From: Siphonodentalium dalli
Taxonomy: Eukaryota > Mollusca > Scaphopoda > Gadilida > Siphonodentaliidae
Direction: 5' to 3'
Assembly: GCA_032622095.1 (NCBI GenBank)
Contig: CP136063.1
Location: forward strand, 281,285,426 to 281,349,425
DNA: 64,000 nucleotides
Shown here: positions 48,501 to 49,869 of the stretch, piece after piece
Position numbering within the stretch: the first letter of the stretch is position 1
Layout: the number at the start of each line of letters is the position of its first letter
The notes under the pieces: generated by a model
The model's input: the letters and a program-made list of their open reading frames with translations, nothing else
Database searches by the model: none
Told to the model about the DNA's origin: nothing
Program-made: the position numbers and the translations under genes

Positions 48501-49869
48501 GGGGGGGGACTGGGGGGGGGGGGGGGGAGAGATTTGCACACATTGGATGTGTATATATACATACTAGTACCTTATGATTTGATATCATGTGGAGAAACCA
48601 TTGTTACTTAATTCTTATTTATGTTTCTTATTTTCAGGAAAGGGCAAATCTAAGTTTTGTAACTTGTGTCCCAATCCTTTTGTAATAATATTTACAATAA
48701 AATATGTTTAAACCAATGCAAAATTCTTGTGCCAGTCAAATTGATAAATTTTCTAATTTTATGTAAGATTTGCCTATCAGCTTTCCATTTCTTTTCAGAT
48801 GTCAGAAGATGTATATCCATCATCTAGCATAACAACAAATGAAGACTCAAATAGGAAGTCATTCCAGAGGACAGTCAGTGCTCAGGTAAGAACTCACACT
48901 CCACAATACCACACAAACTCACCATTATAATCCTCAAACCCCGCATCGCAATCTTTTTATTCATGTTCAATCTGTCTATGAAAGTTTTAATTGGTACATT
49001 TTTTAGATAAAACATGCATGGAATTGAAATTGAATAGACCTGTTACCCAGTTTAGATTTTGAATTCATTACAGTAATTGGTAAATATGTTCAAACATTTG
49101 TCAAACAGTGATGCACCACAACTAATATCTCAGTAAAAAATGCATCGGTCATACAAGCATCACCAGTTCACCCTTTGGGAGCCTCATTCTGTTTAGGCCT
49201 CAACTGCTATGGGAGACCTAGGATCAGATTGAATTTCCTCAGTTGAAGTTGGTGATGTCCACCCATTAATCATCTCGATTTTGCATTTGATCTTCTGCAA
49301 AATTTCCCAGAAAGGAAAAAGTAACTAAAAACAATGTTAATTTGAGACTATAGATACTTTCCAGAAGATGAGACCTGAGCAGAATGAGGTCCCCAGAGGG
49401 TGAATTTGGTGATGCTAGCCTACTGTGCGGGATAGCACCACTAAATTCACCCTCTGGGGACCTCATTCTGCGAATGACAGATGCACTATTTACAGTCTTG
49501 TGTGTATACAATCAAGCCTTGAAATGGTGTCTGTCATTTGCAGAATGAGGTCCCCAGAGGGTAAATTTAGTGATGCTACCCCGCATAGCGGGCTAGCATC
49601 ACCAAATTCACCCTCTGGGGACCTCATTCTGCAAATGACAGACACCCTATTTCAAGGCTTGTTTCTTTGTTCTGTAGGATACTCTTGAGGAGGCAACAGC
49701 TTTGCTCACAGAATTGGAGTCCCATATTGGCAAGCTTACGGAGAAGGATGAGAAGCAAGATAAGGAAAAATCACCGGAGGCAGAAAGCAAACCAAAGGAA
49801 GATCCGAAGCCTGATCCAAAGAATGATAGCTCACCATCTACGTCTCGATCGTCAGACCCAAGCAGATAA
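507..49869 (+). CDS. USP24: USP24-like ubiquitin-specific protease, 3' part, 19 exons
   Basis: This gene encodes a deubiquitinase that cleaves ubiquitin from substrates through a Cys-His-Asp/Asn triad. The 19 exons total 2461 nt: one base of a split codon, 819 sense codons and a TAA stop. All phases join without a stop. In residues of the visible part: CxxC zinc-ribbon pair at 40/43, LKRFGYDWE in 68-78, a Ser/Asp-rich insert about 103-140, [13 protein letters not shown] with the catalytic His at 161, KWFKFNDT at 181-188, the domain end [10 protein letters not shown] about 230-240, then a long helical tail. [16 protein letters not shown] and [18 protein letters not shown] match USP24 rather than the paralogue USP9X. 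Human USP24 is about 2,620 residues, so roughly the last third is present. The start codon and Cys box are outside the window. Introns reach 7.9 kb and are swollen by repeats. Confidence 0.95.
646..1754. other. First part of intron w1, no recognised feature
   Basis: AT-rich intron sequence. Short open frames on both strands here have no recognisable similarity. I see no repeat copy shared with the rest of the window. Confidence 0.5.
1755..1877. mobile_element. Hairpin MITE (GTCCCCAGTTTATAGC ends)
   Basis: The left arm starting GTCCCCAGTTTATAGCGGAA is matched by an inverted right arm ending TTCTGCTATAAACTGGGGAC. A second inverted pair (CCAGTAAATTAG / CTAATTTACTGG) lies inside, so almost the whole segment folds on itself. 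No transposase is present. The superfamily is not determined. Confidence 0.75.
1969..2060 (+). mobile_element. tRNA-derived SINE head or tRNA-like remnant
   Basis: GGTGGCTCAGTTGGTAAGATG resembles a Pol III A box region of a tRNA, and GGTTAAAATCCCGATC about 60 bases later resembles a B box. The spacing is longer than in a normal tRNA and the D-arm and anticodon stems do not fold cleanly. A tRNA-derived SINE fragment is therefore more likely than a functional tRNA gene. Confidence 0.5.
2113..2583 (-). mobile_element. Family A TTAA MITE, copy A1 (enlarged)
   Basis: TTAA-CCCTT on the left and GGAAGGG-TTAA on the right, with the GAAGCTCCAGT sub-terminal motif typical of family A. Inside are an AT-rich stretch, a complete palindromic core at about 2312-2380, a half core near 2425-2447 and a degraded core near 2476-2545. 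The left end is more like the family B spacer (AAAATTGTTAGAGAATATAAG), so this may be a composite of two families. Confidence 0.7.
2794..3468. mobile_element. TCCGTCCG-type repeat element flanked by 55-bp direct repeats
   Basis: A terminal hairpin AGTCCCCCG...CGGGGGACT at 2853-2882 is followed by a TCCGTCCG simple run, two diverged copies of a roughly 177-bp internal unit (ACCTTCATGGTGTAATCA at about 2949 and 3123) and an end CGGGGGACACTG near 3338. A direct repeat of about 55 bp (TTTACTTTGTAAATTAATTC inside) lies on both sides, at about 2797-2851 and 3413-3467. No coding capacity is seen. Confidence 0.6.
3642..3761 (+). CDS. USP24: USP24-like exon w2 (USP domain)
   Basis: Acceptor TTATTTCAG, donor AAG|GTAAGC; phase 0 at both ends; 40 residues (47-86). 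Contains [19 protein letters not shown], the conserved USP strand (P-x-L-x-x-x-L-K-R-F) that precedes the His box. Confidence 0.96.
3828..4180 (+). mobile_element. Family G short copy (G3), ends at exon w3 acceptor
   Basis: Contains two CAGCCATCTT motifs, CATCCAATTGATCCCAAACT and the family terminus AGTTGAGCTACAGTGT. Close relatives occur at 27545-28080 and 60407-60752. The family 3' end normally reads GTGTCATTGACACTTTCATT. Here the diverged equivalent runs into the acceptor of the next exon (4194). Confidence 0.8.
4195..4445 (+). CDS. USP24: USP24-like exon w3 (catalytic His box)
   Basis: Acceptor CTCATTTAG, donor CGAAG|GTGCGT; starts in phase 0 with [11 protein letters not shown] and ends two bases into a codon (residues 87-170). 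A Ser/Asp-rich insert (about 103-140) precedes [20 protein letters not shown]. The catalytic His codon CAC is at 4417-4419. The length and position of the Ser-rich insert match those in other USP24 proteins, where it is poorly conserved. Confidence 0.96.
4446..5879. other. Intron w3, mostly unassigned
   Basis: AT-rich intron. It holds a small duplicated motif ATGCCGCGACTG at about 5052 and 5089 and a short stem CTATTTTTCGC / GCGAAAAATAG near 5628-5674. The frame at about 4890-5000 contains [12 protein letters not shown], which recalls the C-terminal motif of LINE reverse transcriptases, but nothing around it supports a LINE. Confidence 0.5.
5880..6028 (+). CDS. USP24: USP24-like exon w4 (KFND active-site segment)
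   Basis: Acceptor TCATTGCAG, donor ACAT|GTGAGT. The first base completes the Arg codon 170, then residues 171-219 and one base of 220. Contains [13 protein letters not shown]; the Asn/Asp after KF occupies the third catalytic position of USPs. Also [12 protein letters not shown]. Reading on past the donor would run into the MITE at 6070 and stop at 6105. Confidence 0.95.
6070..6497. mobile_element. Family E hairpin MITE, long form (E1)
   Basis: Two hairpins of the GCAGAATGAGGTCC...GGACCTCATTCTGC type flank a ~230-bp internal part (GGGATATAGAGAAACTAAAC, AGAAGATGAGGCCTAAGCAG). Outer ends CAAGCTTGAG / CAGGCTTTG. The flanks are ATATCTAC and ATATCTCC, a 7/8 match to an 8-bp target duplication. 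Starts 42 bases after the exon w4 donor. Confidence 0.85.
6620..6905 (+). repeat. Dispersed repeat, copy 1
   Basis: Diverged similarity to 27040-27290: AGGTTGATAARTAC, then GTTAGTC-ATT-CTGATA-GGTA, ATT-TGTG-GAAAA, GCTTTGAC/CTTTGAC and CAGTRTAT in the same order. Function unknown. Confidence 0.55.
6985..7565 (+). repeat. Dispersed element copy 1 interrupted by A2
   Basis: Similar to 56080-56975: GCAGATAAACAAAATGGTAT, AGGGAGACAGATATT, CTAAATATG, then after the A2 insertion AATTTCAAATCCACAGATTTG, GTCATGAAGACAT and CAATGTTGATAATTACATG. The 83-bp minisatellite continues directly from its right part. Confidence 0.65.
7113..7375 (+). mobile_element. Family A TTAA MITE, copy A2
   Basis: TTAA-CCCTTTCATGACTGGAGCT on the left is inverted on the right as AGCTCCCATCATGAAAGGG-TTAA. 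Inside are two palindromic cores, about 7161-7228 and 7262-7326, separated by an ACAATATTTACCTTGACC spacer. TTAA on both sides is the target-site signature of piggyBac-type transposition. No transposase. Confidence 0.88.
7566..10722. repeat. 83-bp minisatellite, 38 copies
   Basis: A GTGTGAAATGTGC landmark recurs every 83 bases (7568, 7651, 7734 and so on). Copies are almost identical. Units come as GTCACATG or GTCAGATG variants. One unit has a 1-base deletion near 8259 and the last lacks a base near 10689. Two units carry TTATATGAATAG instead of TTATATAAATAG, 166 bases apart (near 9905 and 10071), indicating a two-unit duplication. It fills most of intron w4. Confidence 0.97.
10880..10960. 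mobile_element. Short hairpin (AATAATTCACTCGAGGCGAGAG arms)
   Basis: AATAATTCACTCGAGGCGAG at about 10888 pairs with CTCGCCTCTCGTGAATTATT ending near 10959. A compact foldback MITE or hairpin; superfamily unknown. Confidence 0.65.
11091..11497. mobile_element. Family E MITE, long form (E2)
   Basis: CAAGCCAGAAAACAGAGTGT start, AGAATGAGGTCC and CCTCATTCTGC blocks at both ends, internal GGATATAGAAACTGAACAGA. Possible 8-bp duplication GCCTGGTG / ACCAGGTG (6/8). It ends 35 bases before exon w5. Confidence 0.85.
11533..11665 (+). CDS. USP24: USP24-like exon w5 (end of USP domain)
   Basis: Acceptor ATTTGTAG, donor GGCGG|GTAAGT. Two bases complete residue 220, then 221-263 and two bases of 264. Contains [13 protein letters not shown], the last conserved block of the USP fold, followed by a basic Ser/Lys linker. 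An identical donor context recurs at 11707 because of a 41-bp duplication; use of that site would read GGC GGG TAA, a stop. Confidence 0.94.
11635..11735. repeat. 41-bp tandem duplication across the exon w5 donor
   Basis: The segment containing CCTTTCCCTGTTGGCGGGTAAG is repeated 41 bases downstream (donor GT at 11666 and 11707), with a partial third start TATAATTATGAGAAAA. The second copy is near-identical, so the event is recent. Confidence 0.95.
11738..12087 (+). mobile_element. Family B TTAA MITE, copy B1
   Basis: Ends TTAA-CCCTTTACCCAACA and TGTTGGGTAAAGGG-TTAA. The first palindromic core is complete (about 11770-11836); the second has lost its left arm. The right part with CATAACTGTAACTATCACAA and GAGACAGACCGAAGATATTT is conserved in all full family B copies. 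Starts 72 bases after the exon w5 donor. Confidence 0.9.
12326..12452. mobile_element. Long hairpin in intron w5
   Basis: TTGCGTTCAATAGAGTATGG, then GCAAGTTGGTCTGAC, is inverted as GTCAGACCAACTTGC and CCATACTCTATGGAACGCAA. The arms extend outward (TGTTGATTTTG / CAATCAAATCGACA). A foldback MITE-like structure of about 125 bp. The rest of 12088-12980 shows nothing recognisable. Confidence 0.75.
12981..13182 (+). CDS. USP24: USP24-like exon w6
   Basis: Acceptor ATTTCTTCAG, donor GCT|GTAAGT. One base completes Gly264, then residues 265-331. [19 protein letters not shown] and [14 protein letters not shown] are diagnostic for USP24, marking the start of its C-terminal helical region. Confidence 0.96.
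13275..13502. repeat. G-rich ~28-bp minisatellite, about eight copies
   Basis: Unit ATGGGTTGAGGTGGGTGGGG with small length differences. Each unit has several runs of three or more G on the coding (+) strand. It begins about 90 bases after the exon w6 donor. The complementary strand has an artificial Pro/Thr-rich open frame. Downstream to 13922 nothing is recognised. Confidence 0.93.
13923..14026 (+). CDS. USP24: USP24-like exon w7
   Basis: Acceptor CATTCTTTTTAG, donor ACAGG|GTAGGT. Residues 332-365 and two bases of 366. [18 protein letters not shown] aligns with the helical FLFQTYLRTKKK segment of USP24. Confidence 0.94.
14101..15011. mobile_element. 0.9 kb inverted-repeat element with GCGGGTA subrepeats
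   Basis: Ends TTCAAAAAGGCGAGGATGAT and its inverse ATCATCCTCGCCTTTTTGAA. The inverted ends continue for about 85 bp to ATCGAAAGCGCTAGACC. The interior has about ten TGCGGGTATRTTG-like motifs. The 18-base sequence AAGAAGTAAATTA flanks at 14088-14100 and recurs at about 15304-15316, so the insertion may extend to 15298. No transposase. Foldback or non-autonomous DNA transposon of unknown superfamily. Confidence 0.8.
15350..16650. mobile_element. Family G element copy G1, left part
   Basis: Starts near 15431 with the self-complementary TTAGCTCAACTTTACTTTGT end, then a TG-rich run and about seven units of ~160 bp carrying ACATGTAGATGGGAACGAGT and CAGCCATCTTGGATTTTACT. A family terminus (AGTTGAGCTACAGTGTCATT) occurs at about 16398-16432, followed by another truncated piece to 16650. 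Exon w8 lies between this part and 16960-17352. Confidence 0.85.
16786..16899 (+). CDS. USP24: USP24-like exon w8
   Basis: Acceptor TTTCTTTACAG, donor ATCAA|GTAAGT. One base completes residue 366, 367-403, then two bases of 404. [20 protein letters not shown] and [15 protein letters not shown] align with the TEEWIATIEALL...WLVEYF segment of USP24. The exon is flanked on both sides by family G repeats. A 28-bp duplication (GGAGGGTATGCACTGGTCGA) precedes it at about 16667-16720. Confidence 0.95.
16960..17352. mobile_element. Family G fragment, right of exon w8
   Basis: Two partial ~160-bp units with CAGCCGTCTTGGATTTTACT and ACATGTAGATGGGAA, ending with the family terminus AGTTGAGCTACAGTGTCATT at about 17320-17352. 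Family A copy A3 begins 5 bases later. Confidence 0.8.
17357..17626 (+). mobile_element. Family A TTAA MITE, copy A3
   Basis: TTAA-CCCGTCCATGACTGGAGCTT left end, CAGCTCAAGTCATTGAGGGG-TTAA right end; two palindromic cores, the first damaged (CCCATATGGAGCC repeated). The right end is 63 bases from the exon w9 acceptor. Confidence 0.87.
17690..17789 (+). CDS. USP24: USP24-like exon w9
   Basis: Acceptor TTGTATTTGTAG, donor CCG|GTAAGT. One base completes Lys404, then residues 405-437. [20 protein letters not shown] aligns with IFLLECNVREVRVAVATILE of USP24. Ends in phase 0. Confidence 0.96.
18409..23322. repeat. Family G array G2, ~160-bp units with 802-bp higher-order period
   Basis: Starts TTAGCTCAACTTACTTGTAA, then a GTGTGTCC run, then about thirty ~160-bp units of two alternating kinds: TTTACTCTTTGCATGACTAA and TTTCAAGATTCAATCCATTG. 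Landmarks repeat every 483 bp early (18748, 19231, 19714) and every 802 bp later (19714, 20516, 21318), with near-identity between the 802-bp blocks. Ends AGTTGAGCTACAGTGTCATT. The 73-residue frames on the minus strand recur with the same period and are by-products. Confidence 0.93.
23323..23925. other. Unassigned stretch between G2 and the right F1 arm
   Basis: Contains a GGGGGTAGC ... GCTACCCCC stem at about 23798-23849 and a TATTGTAAATAAATTATCC tail-like AT-rich end. This could be the 3' part of an old retroelement, but no coding similarity supports that. Confidence 0.4.
24168..24625 (+). repeat. ~155-bp tandem repeat, three diverged copies
   Basis: GGACTTTGTTTATTATTTTTG begins units near 24168, 24326 and 24474. 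Each contains AATAGACGACGTCACAGGGC or a variant, TTTCCACAAATGTCAAC and CATGACCAGTATCTAGAA. The third copy carries a small insertion. The ACGTCA palindrome is present in two units. Confidence 0.85.
24784..25035 (+). mobile_element. Family B TTAA MITE, copy B2 (one core)
   Basis: TTAA-CCCTTTACCCAACAGAAGGG left, GTTGGGTAAAGGG-TTAA right, with a single complete palindromic core at about 24818-24884 instead of two. Useful as a one-core form of family B. Confidence 0.9.
25316..25530. repeat. Two diverged direct repeats (AGTAACCATGTGT)
   Basis: AACCAGAAGTAACCATGTGT followed by CCATGGGCCTGAAA occurs at about 25338 and 25459. A two-copy tandem duplication of about 120 bp; no known family. The surrounding 25036-25644 is otherwise unassigned. 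Confidence 0.6.
25645..25764 (+). CDS. USP24: USP24-like exon w10
   Basis: Acceptor TTTATTTTAG, donor ACG|GTAAGT; phase 0 at both ends; residues 438-477. [18 protein letters not shown] and [11 protein letters not shown] match EVLLALLDKDVPENCKNCAQYF of USP24. Confidence 0.96.
25853..26115. mobile_element. Family E MITE, 5'-truncated long form (E3)
   Basis: Internal part (CTTCTGGGAAGTTTCTATAT, CCTAATTTGCAGAAGATAAA, TAGGTCTACCATAGCAGTTG) followed by one complete hairpin from GCAGAATGAGGTTC to CCTCATTCTGC and the end GCAGGCTTGG. The left hairpin is missing. About 90 bases after the exon w10 donor. Confidence 0.85.
26217..26580. repeat. ~175-bp direct duplication, two diverged copies
   Basis: CTCATGAA...GAATGAGT, then TATGCCTCCTSGATTGTTTA and TAATCCAATTTTGAC occur in the same order at about 26256-26395 and 26418-26565. 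Old tandem duplication with no recognised origin. Confidence 0.65.
26598..26921. mobile_element. Possible decayed TTAA element (H)
   Basis: TTAA-CCCCTTTGCTGCTAAG on the left and, inverted and imperfect, TAATAGCAGCGAAGAGGGTAA on the right. The right TTAA is not intact. Assignment to the TTAA group is tentative. Confidence 0.4.
27040..27290 (+). repeat. Dispersed repeat, copy 2
   Basis: Diverged copy of 6620-6905 in the same orientation (AGGTTGATAAATACG, TTGTTAGTCTATTTCTGATA, TTCTGTGTGAAAA, CTGTGACTTTGACAAGTTAT). Between this and 27545 nothing is recognised. Confidence 0.55.
27545..28080 (+). mobile_element. Family G short copy (G4), ends 13 bases before exon w11
   Basis: Begins in GCTAGCAGCCATCTTGATTT, contains CATCCAATTGATCCCAAACT and AACATTTCAACTCTCCGCAT, and ends with the family terminus AGTTGAGCTACAGTGTAATT and CACTTTCATT at 28080. 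The 161-residue frame across it is not supported as coding. Confidence 0.82.
28094..28186 (+). CDS. USP24: USP24-like exon w11
   Basis: Acceptor TCTTTTATTCCAG, donor CAG|GTAAGT; phase 0 at both ends; residues 478-508. [20 protein letters not shown] aligns with HSALRHMISFLLGASRQNNQ of USP24. Most of the pyrimidine tract directly follows the G4 terminus. Confidence 0.95.
28187..28865. other. Start of intron w11, unassigned
   Basis: No open frame, hairpin or family copy recognised in this stretch before the E4 hairpin. Confidence 0.5.
28866..28995. mobile_element. Family E hairpin MITE, short form (E4)
   Basis: A single hairpin from CAAGCCTTAAAATAGTGTGT to CACACTATTTCAAGGCTTG. Flanks are GGAATGTA on both sides, an exact 8-bp target duplication, the length typical of hAT elements. 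The loop has lost sequence on one side. Confidence 0.9.
29005..29259 (+). mobile_element. Family A TTAA MITE, copy A4
   Basis: TTAA-CCCTTCCATGACTGGAGCT and CAGCTCCCATCATGAAAGGG-TTAA, two palindromic cores (the first with a deletion). It lies in the right target duplication of E4, only ten bases away. Confidence 0.88.
29439..30275 (+). pseudogene. 5'-truncated non-LTR (CR1/L2-like) reverse transcriptase
   Basis: 278-residue open frame. [20 protein letters not shown] matches the conserved region just after the catalytic YADD of CR1/L2/jockey-group reverse transcriptases. [56 protein letters not shown] and a final [15 protein letters not shown] are typical of the thumb and C-terminus. The fingers, the YADD motif and the endonuclease are absent, so it cannot be autonomous. 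The frame has stayed open, suggesting recent insertion. Clade assignment (CR1/L2) rests on the C-terminal motifs and the microsatellite tail. Confidence 0.88.
30276..30541 (+). mobile_element. LINE 3' UTR and (AAT)n tail
   Basis: Follows the RT frame. Ends with TAGGCGCTCTACAAATGTTA and an AAT microsatellite to 30541. The same GGCGCT-TACAAATG plus TTA-repeat ending occurs on the SINE at 47273-47709. The LINE ends about 117 bases before exon w12. Confidence 0.85.
30658..30769 (+). CDS. USP24: USP24-like exon w12
   Basis: Acceptor CTCTCTCCGACAG, donor CACA|GTAAGT. Residues 509-545 and one base of 546. [20 protein letters not shown] and ILILHCDVS align with IRRWSSAQAREFGNLHNTVALLVLHSDVS of USP24. 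Confidence 0.96.
30933..31325. mobile_element. Family E MITE, long form (E5)
   Basis: Starts CAAGCCAACAAATAGCGTGT, ends CACTATTTGCAGGCTTG. Flanks GGCCCTTT / GGCCCTTG are a 7/8 8-bp target duplication. Both hairpins are partly deleted; the interior is inverted relative to E2. Confidence 0.87.
31420..31700 (+). repeat. Dispersed repeat shared with 39680-39905
   Basis: CTTCGAAGATATACTGCAG, ATCAGTGTTTTGAAGCGA, TCCGGCCATTTAT, GACCATCTTGTT, CAACAAATGAA and GGTAATTATAAT occur in this order in both copies. The copy here has an internal insertion. Unknown family. Confidence 0.7.
31823..32410 (+). mobile_element. Non-autonomous Helitron-like element
   Basis: Starts TCTAATATATATTTTGGGAC and ends with the stem CCCG-G-AC GAA GT-CGGG, then TCACCTG and CTAG at 32407-32410. 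The preceding base is A and the following base T. A 5' TC, a short 3' hairpin a few bases before CTAG (CTRR), and insertion between A and T without duplication are the Helitron signature. No Rep/helicase is encoded. Confidence 0.72.
32750..33045 (+). repeat. ~130-170-bp tandem repeat, left flank of foldback
   Basis: ACATATCA...CCTTGTAACT, then GTGATAGCACA and GGAAAGGATA, occurs twice (about 32761-32840 and 32910-33000). A related copy follows the foldback element at 37674-37850 (CAGCTCGTAACTTGGG, GGGGAAAGGATACCCACTT). The foldback therefore appears to have inserted into this array. Confidence 0.7.
33046..37667. mobile_element. 4.6 kb foldback element with ~1.5 kb inverted arms
   Basis: Left end TA-GACCGGCCCCCAGATGAG, right end CTCATCTGGGGGCCGGTC-TA. 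Left arm 33046-34547 and right arm about 36205-37667 are near-identical in inverse orientation, with scattered substitutions and a small indel at about 37202-37225. The TA on both sides is compatible with a TA target duplication. The arms carry open frames of up to 89 residues, equally on both arms, with no recognised domain. The middle holds the 35030-36010 repeat. Confidence 0.9.
35030..36010 (+). repeat. Degenerate ~48-bp tandem repeat in foldback loop
   Basis: About twenty units of the type GTATACAGGGAGTGACTATATGGTCATGGGT. A larger block (GGCCAATGGTGA, then ATACAATGA-TGACTGTATGATCATG, then GGTCATGGGTCAGGTGTA) recurs at about 35150, 35485 and 35810, a second-order period of roughly 330 bp. 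Confidence 0.85.
38265..38383 (+). CDS. USP24: USP24-like exon w13
   Basis: Acceptor TTTTTACTCTTTTTAG, donor GAG|GTAAGT. Two bases complete residue 546, then 547-585. The segment ([20 protein letters not shown] ... HLYLKE) aligns with the variable NVAPGIFKQRPPISIAP...KPYLLEV stretch of USP24. The most divergent exon, but the phase and both borders fit. Confidence 0.92.
38384..39640. other. Start of intron w13, mostly unassigned
   Basis: Around 39037-39130 there is a block (ATACTGTGTTCTCAGGCACC, GATGGCCTCAT) that recurs in inverse orientation at about 53395-53470, an old dispersed repeat. Otherwise nothing is recognised. 37850-38264 before exon w13 is also unassigned. Confidence 0.5.
39680..39905 (+). 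repeat. Dispersed repeat, second copy
   Basis: Homologous to 31420-31700 in the same orientation (CTTCAAAGATATACTGCAG, ATCAGTGTTTTGAAGCGA, GGACCATCTTGTTTC, GGTAATTATAAT). Confidence 0.7.
40497..40870 (-). pseudogene. Gag-like fragment of an LTR-type retrotransposon
   Basis: Minus-strand frame with [22 protein letters not shown] and [12 protein letters not shown], typical of gag capsid-like regions of Ty3-type elements common in marine invertebrates. The frame is lost after about 90 residues (the expected LPDAVLAFKLL-type segment is frameshifted) and a small duplication (ACTAGGCGCCA) disrupts the upstream side. No protease, RT or integrase is nearby. Broken remnant. Confidence 0.65.
40928..41326 (-). 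mobile_element. Family B TTAA MITE, copy B3 (complete, inverted)
   Basis: TTAA-CCCTTTACCCAACAAACC to GTTGGGTAAAGGG-TTAA. Both palindromic cores are complete (about 41079-41147 and 41228-41296), arranged as CTGTGCC-core-GGCCTAA ... TTAAGCC-core-GGCACAG. Sits next to the gag remnant. Confidence 0.92.
41556..41665. mobile_element. Family E hairpin MITE, core only (E6)
   Basis: GCAGAAGGAGGCCACCAGAA pairs with the inverse ending TGTGGACCTCATTCTGC; TAGTGATGCTAGCC / GATTAGCATCACTA form the inner stem. Outer ends are eroded. Confidence 0.8.
41840..41953 (+). CDS. USP24: USP24-like exon w14
   Basis: Acceptor TTTTTTGTTACAG, donor CTG|GTTAGT; phase 0; residues 586-623. [20 protein letters not shown] aligns with EMVVYCCFCNEHFSFTMLHF of USP24, including the CxxC (C-S-F-C). 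Confidence 0.96.
42172..43299. mobile_element. Family C TTAA MITE containing nested element D
   Basis: Ends TTAA-CCCTTTCAGTGCCAGG and CCTGGCACTGAAAGAG-TTAA. One palindromic core at about 42222-42290, then an AT-rich spacer. The 652-bp element D interrupts it. A different TTAA-type end (CATTCAGCATAGAAAGAG-TTAA) abuts on the left at about 42153-42175. Confidence 0.8.
42525..43176. mobile_element. TTAA element D nested in C
   Basis: TTAA-AGGGGTACTGTACCCC left and GTACAGTACCCCT-TTAA right, a perfect 13-bp inverted end (AGGGGTACTGTAC) with TTAA on both sides. The interior does not encode a recognisable transposase. Removing it leaves a single TTAA in GCATGC-TTAA-GCATACC. Confidence 0.85.
43300..44355. 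other. Remainder of intron w14, unassigned
   Basis: No family copy or hairpin recognised. Around 44281-44300 the text repeats themes of 43878-43900 but weakly. Confidence 0.45.
44356..44421 (+). CDS. USP24: USP24-like exon w15
   Basis: Acceptor TATAATTTCAG, donor CTG|GTGAGT; phase 0; 22 residues (624-645). [16 protein letters not shown] aligns with PHELKNTFQLLHEIL of USP24. Smallest exon in the window. Confidence 0.93.
44763..44990. mobile_element. GGGGTATA / TCCGTCCG-type repeat element fragment
   Basis: TTATACCCC-T-run-AAAGGGGGGTATA terminal hairpin, then CTGTCCGTCCGTGCATGC and AATGAAATTTGTCACCCACT. Same general design as the element at 2853 and as family G starts (terminal hairpin followed by a GTCCGTC run). 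Confidence 0.6.
45213..45490. mobile_element. 278-bp palindrome with family F hairpin (F2) at its centre
   Basis: Outer arms TTGGATTACCTGTTTGAGTA ... and the inverse ending GTAATCCAA. The inner F2 copy, 45253-45450, has TA-CAGTAATGCTCTAAATAA ends. Removing F2 and one TA leaves the outer arms joined as GGACAGC-TA-GCTGTCC, a continuous palindrome; F2 therefore entered at its exact centre. A further partial copy of the outer arm (CAATAGTCTGGGTT) lies at about 45751. Confidence 0.88.
45491..46075. other. Remainder of intron w15, unassigned
   Basis: No recognised feature. 44422-44762 is likewise unassigned. Confidence 0.45.
46076..46166 (+). CDS. USP24: USP24-like exon w16
   Basis: Acceptor ACATGTTCCAG, donor CTAG|GTAACT. 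Residues 646-675 and one base of 676. Aligns with VIEDPIQVERVKFVFETENG of USP24 ([20 protein letters not shown]). Confidence 0.92.
46167..46991. other. Intron w16, unassigned
   Basis: The 117-residue open frame at 46483-46836 is AT-rich with no recognisable similarity and overlaps no splice signals in phase with USP24. Confidence 0.5.
46992..47146 (+). CDS. USP24: USP24-like exon w17
   Basis: Acceptor CCCTTCTTTACAG, donor AAG|GTTGGT. Two bases complete residue 676, then 677-727. [20 protein letters not shown] and [11 protein letters not shown] match CYQCVKFLVTLAQKCPAAKE and WSWAVQWLQKK of USP24. Confidence 0.96.
47273..47709 (+). mobile_element. tRNA-derived SINE with LINE-like tail
   Basis: Head GGGAGTCCAGTGGTTAGCGC with TGGTTAGCGCGTTGGA as A box; B-box-like GTTTGAATCTCGC near 47420. 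Tail GAGCGCTTTGGGCCTCATGG, AAGGCGCTTTACAAATGC and a (TTA)n run. The tail resembles the 3' end of the CR1/L2-like LINE at 30276-30541, which would supply its reverse transcriptase. 126 bases after the exon w17 donor. Confidence 0.82.
47839..48092. mobile_element. Two adjoining family E hairpins (E7)
   Basis: CAAGCCTTGAAATAGGGTGT start; first hairpin 47869-47962, short CTTACACCTCA link, second hairpin 47970-48064, end GCACCTTATTTCAAGGCTTG. Both stems are nearly perfect. Equivalent to the long form with its interior lost. Confidence 0.88.
48228..48473 (-). mobile_element. Family A TTAA MITE, copy A5
   Basis: TTAA-CCCTCTCATGACGGGAGCTG and CCCCAGTCATGGAAGGG-TTAA; two cores with TCTCCCATAGGGAGCC-type loops. 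A poly-G tract follows at 48493-48531. Confidence 0.88.
48490..48532. repeat. Poly-G tract
   Basis: Runs of eleven and seventeen G separated by ACT on the + strand, within intron w17. Length may be uncertain because such runs assemble poorly. Confidence 0.85.
48799..48885 (+). CDS. USP24: USP24-like exon w18
   Basis: Acceptor CCATTTCTTTTCAG, donor CAG|GTAAGA; phase 0; residues 728-756. [12 protein letters not shown] aligns with TGKTFQRTISAQ of USP24. Confidence 0.96.
49154..49501. mobile_element. Family E MITE, left-truncated long form (E8)
   Basis: Begins within the left hairpin (AAGCATCACCAGTTCACCCT), has the family interior and a complete right hairpin 49381-49471, end TACAGTCTTG. Confidence 0.85.
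49513..49661. mobile_element. Family E hairpin MITE, near-perfect short form (E9)
   Basis: CAAGCCTTGAAATGGTGTCT to AGACACCCTATTTCAAGGCTTG; ~70-bp stem with few mismatches and a loop at CCCGCATAGCGGG. Only 16 bases (TTTCTTTGTTCTGTAG) separate it from exon w19. No convincing target duplication on these flanks. Confidence 0.92.
49678..49869 (+). CDS. USP24: USP24-like last coding exon w19
   Basis: Acceptor TCTTTGTTCTGTAG; phase 0; residues 757-819 and TAA stop at 49867-49869. [17 protein letters not shown] aligns with DTLAYATALLNEKE of USP24. The rest is a Lys/Glu/Asp/Pro/Ser-rich disordered C-terminus. The last residues and the stop lie inside the first unit of a 41-bp repeat. Confidence 0.95.
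   Translation, partial: DTLEEATALLTELESHIGKLTEKDEKQDKEKSPEAESKPKEDPKPDPKNDSSPSTSRSSDPSR

Noticed and set aside
507-49869. Assignment of the gene to USP9X rather than USP24
   Set aside because: Exon w1-w3 motifs resemble both, but exon w4 ([15 protein letters not shown]), exon w6 (FVDKMPARI) and the C-terminal [11 protein letters not shown] are USP24-specific.
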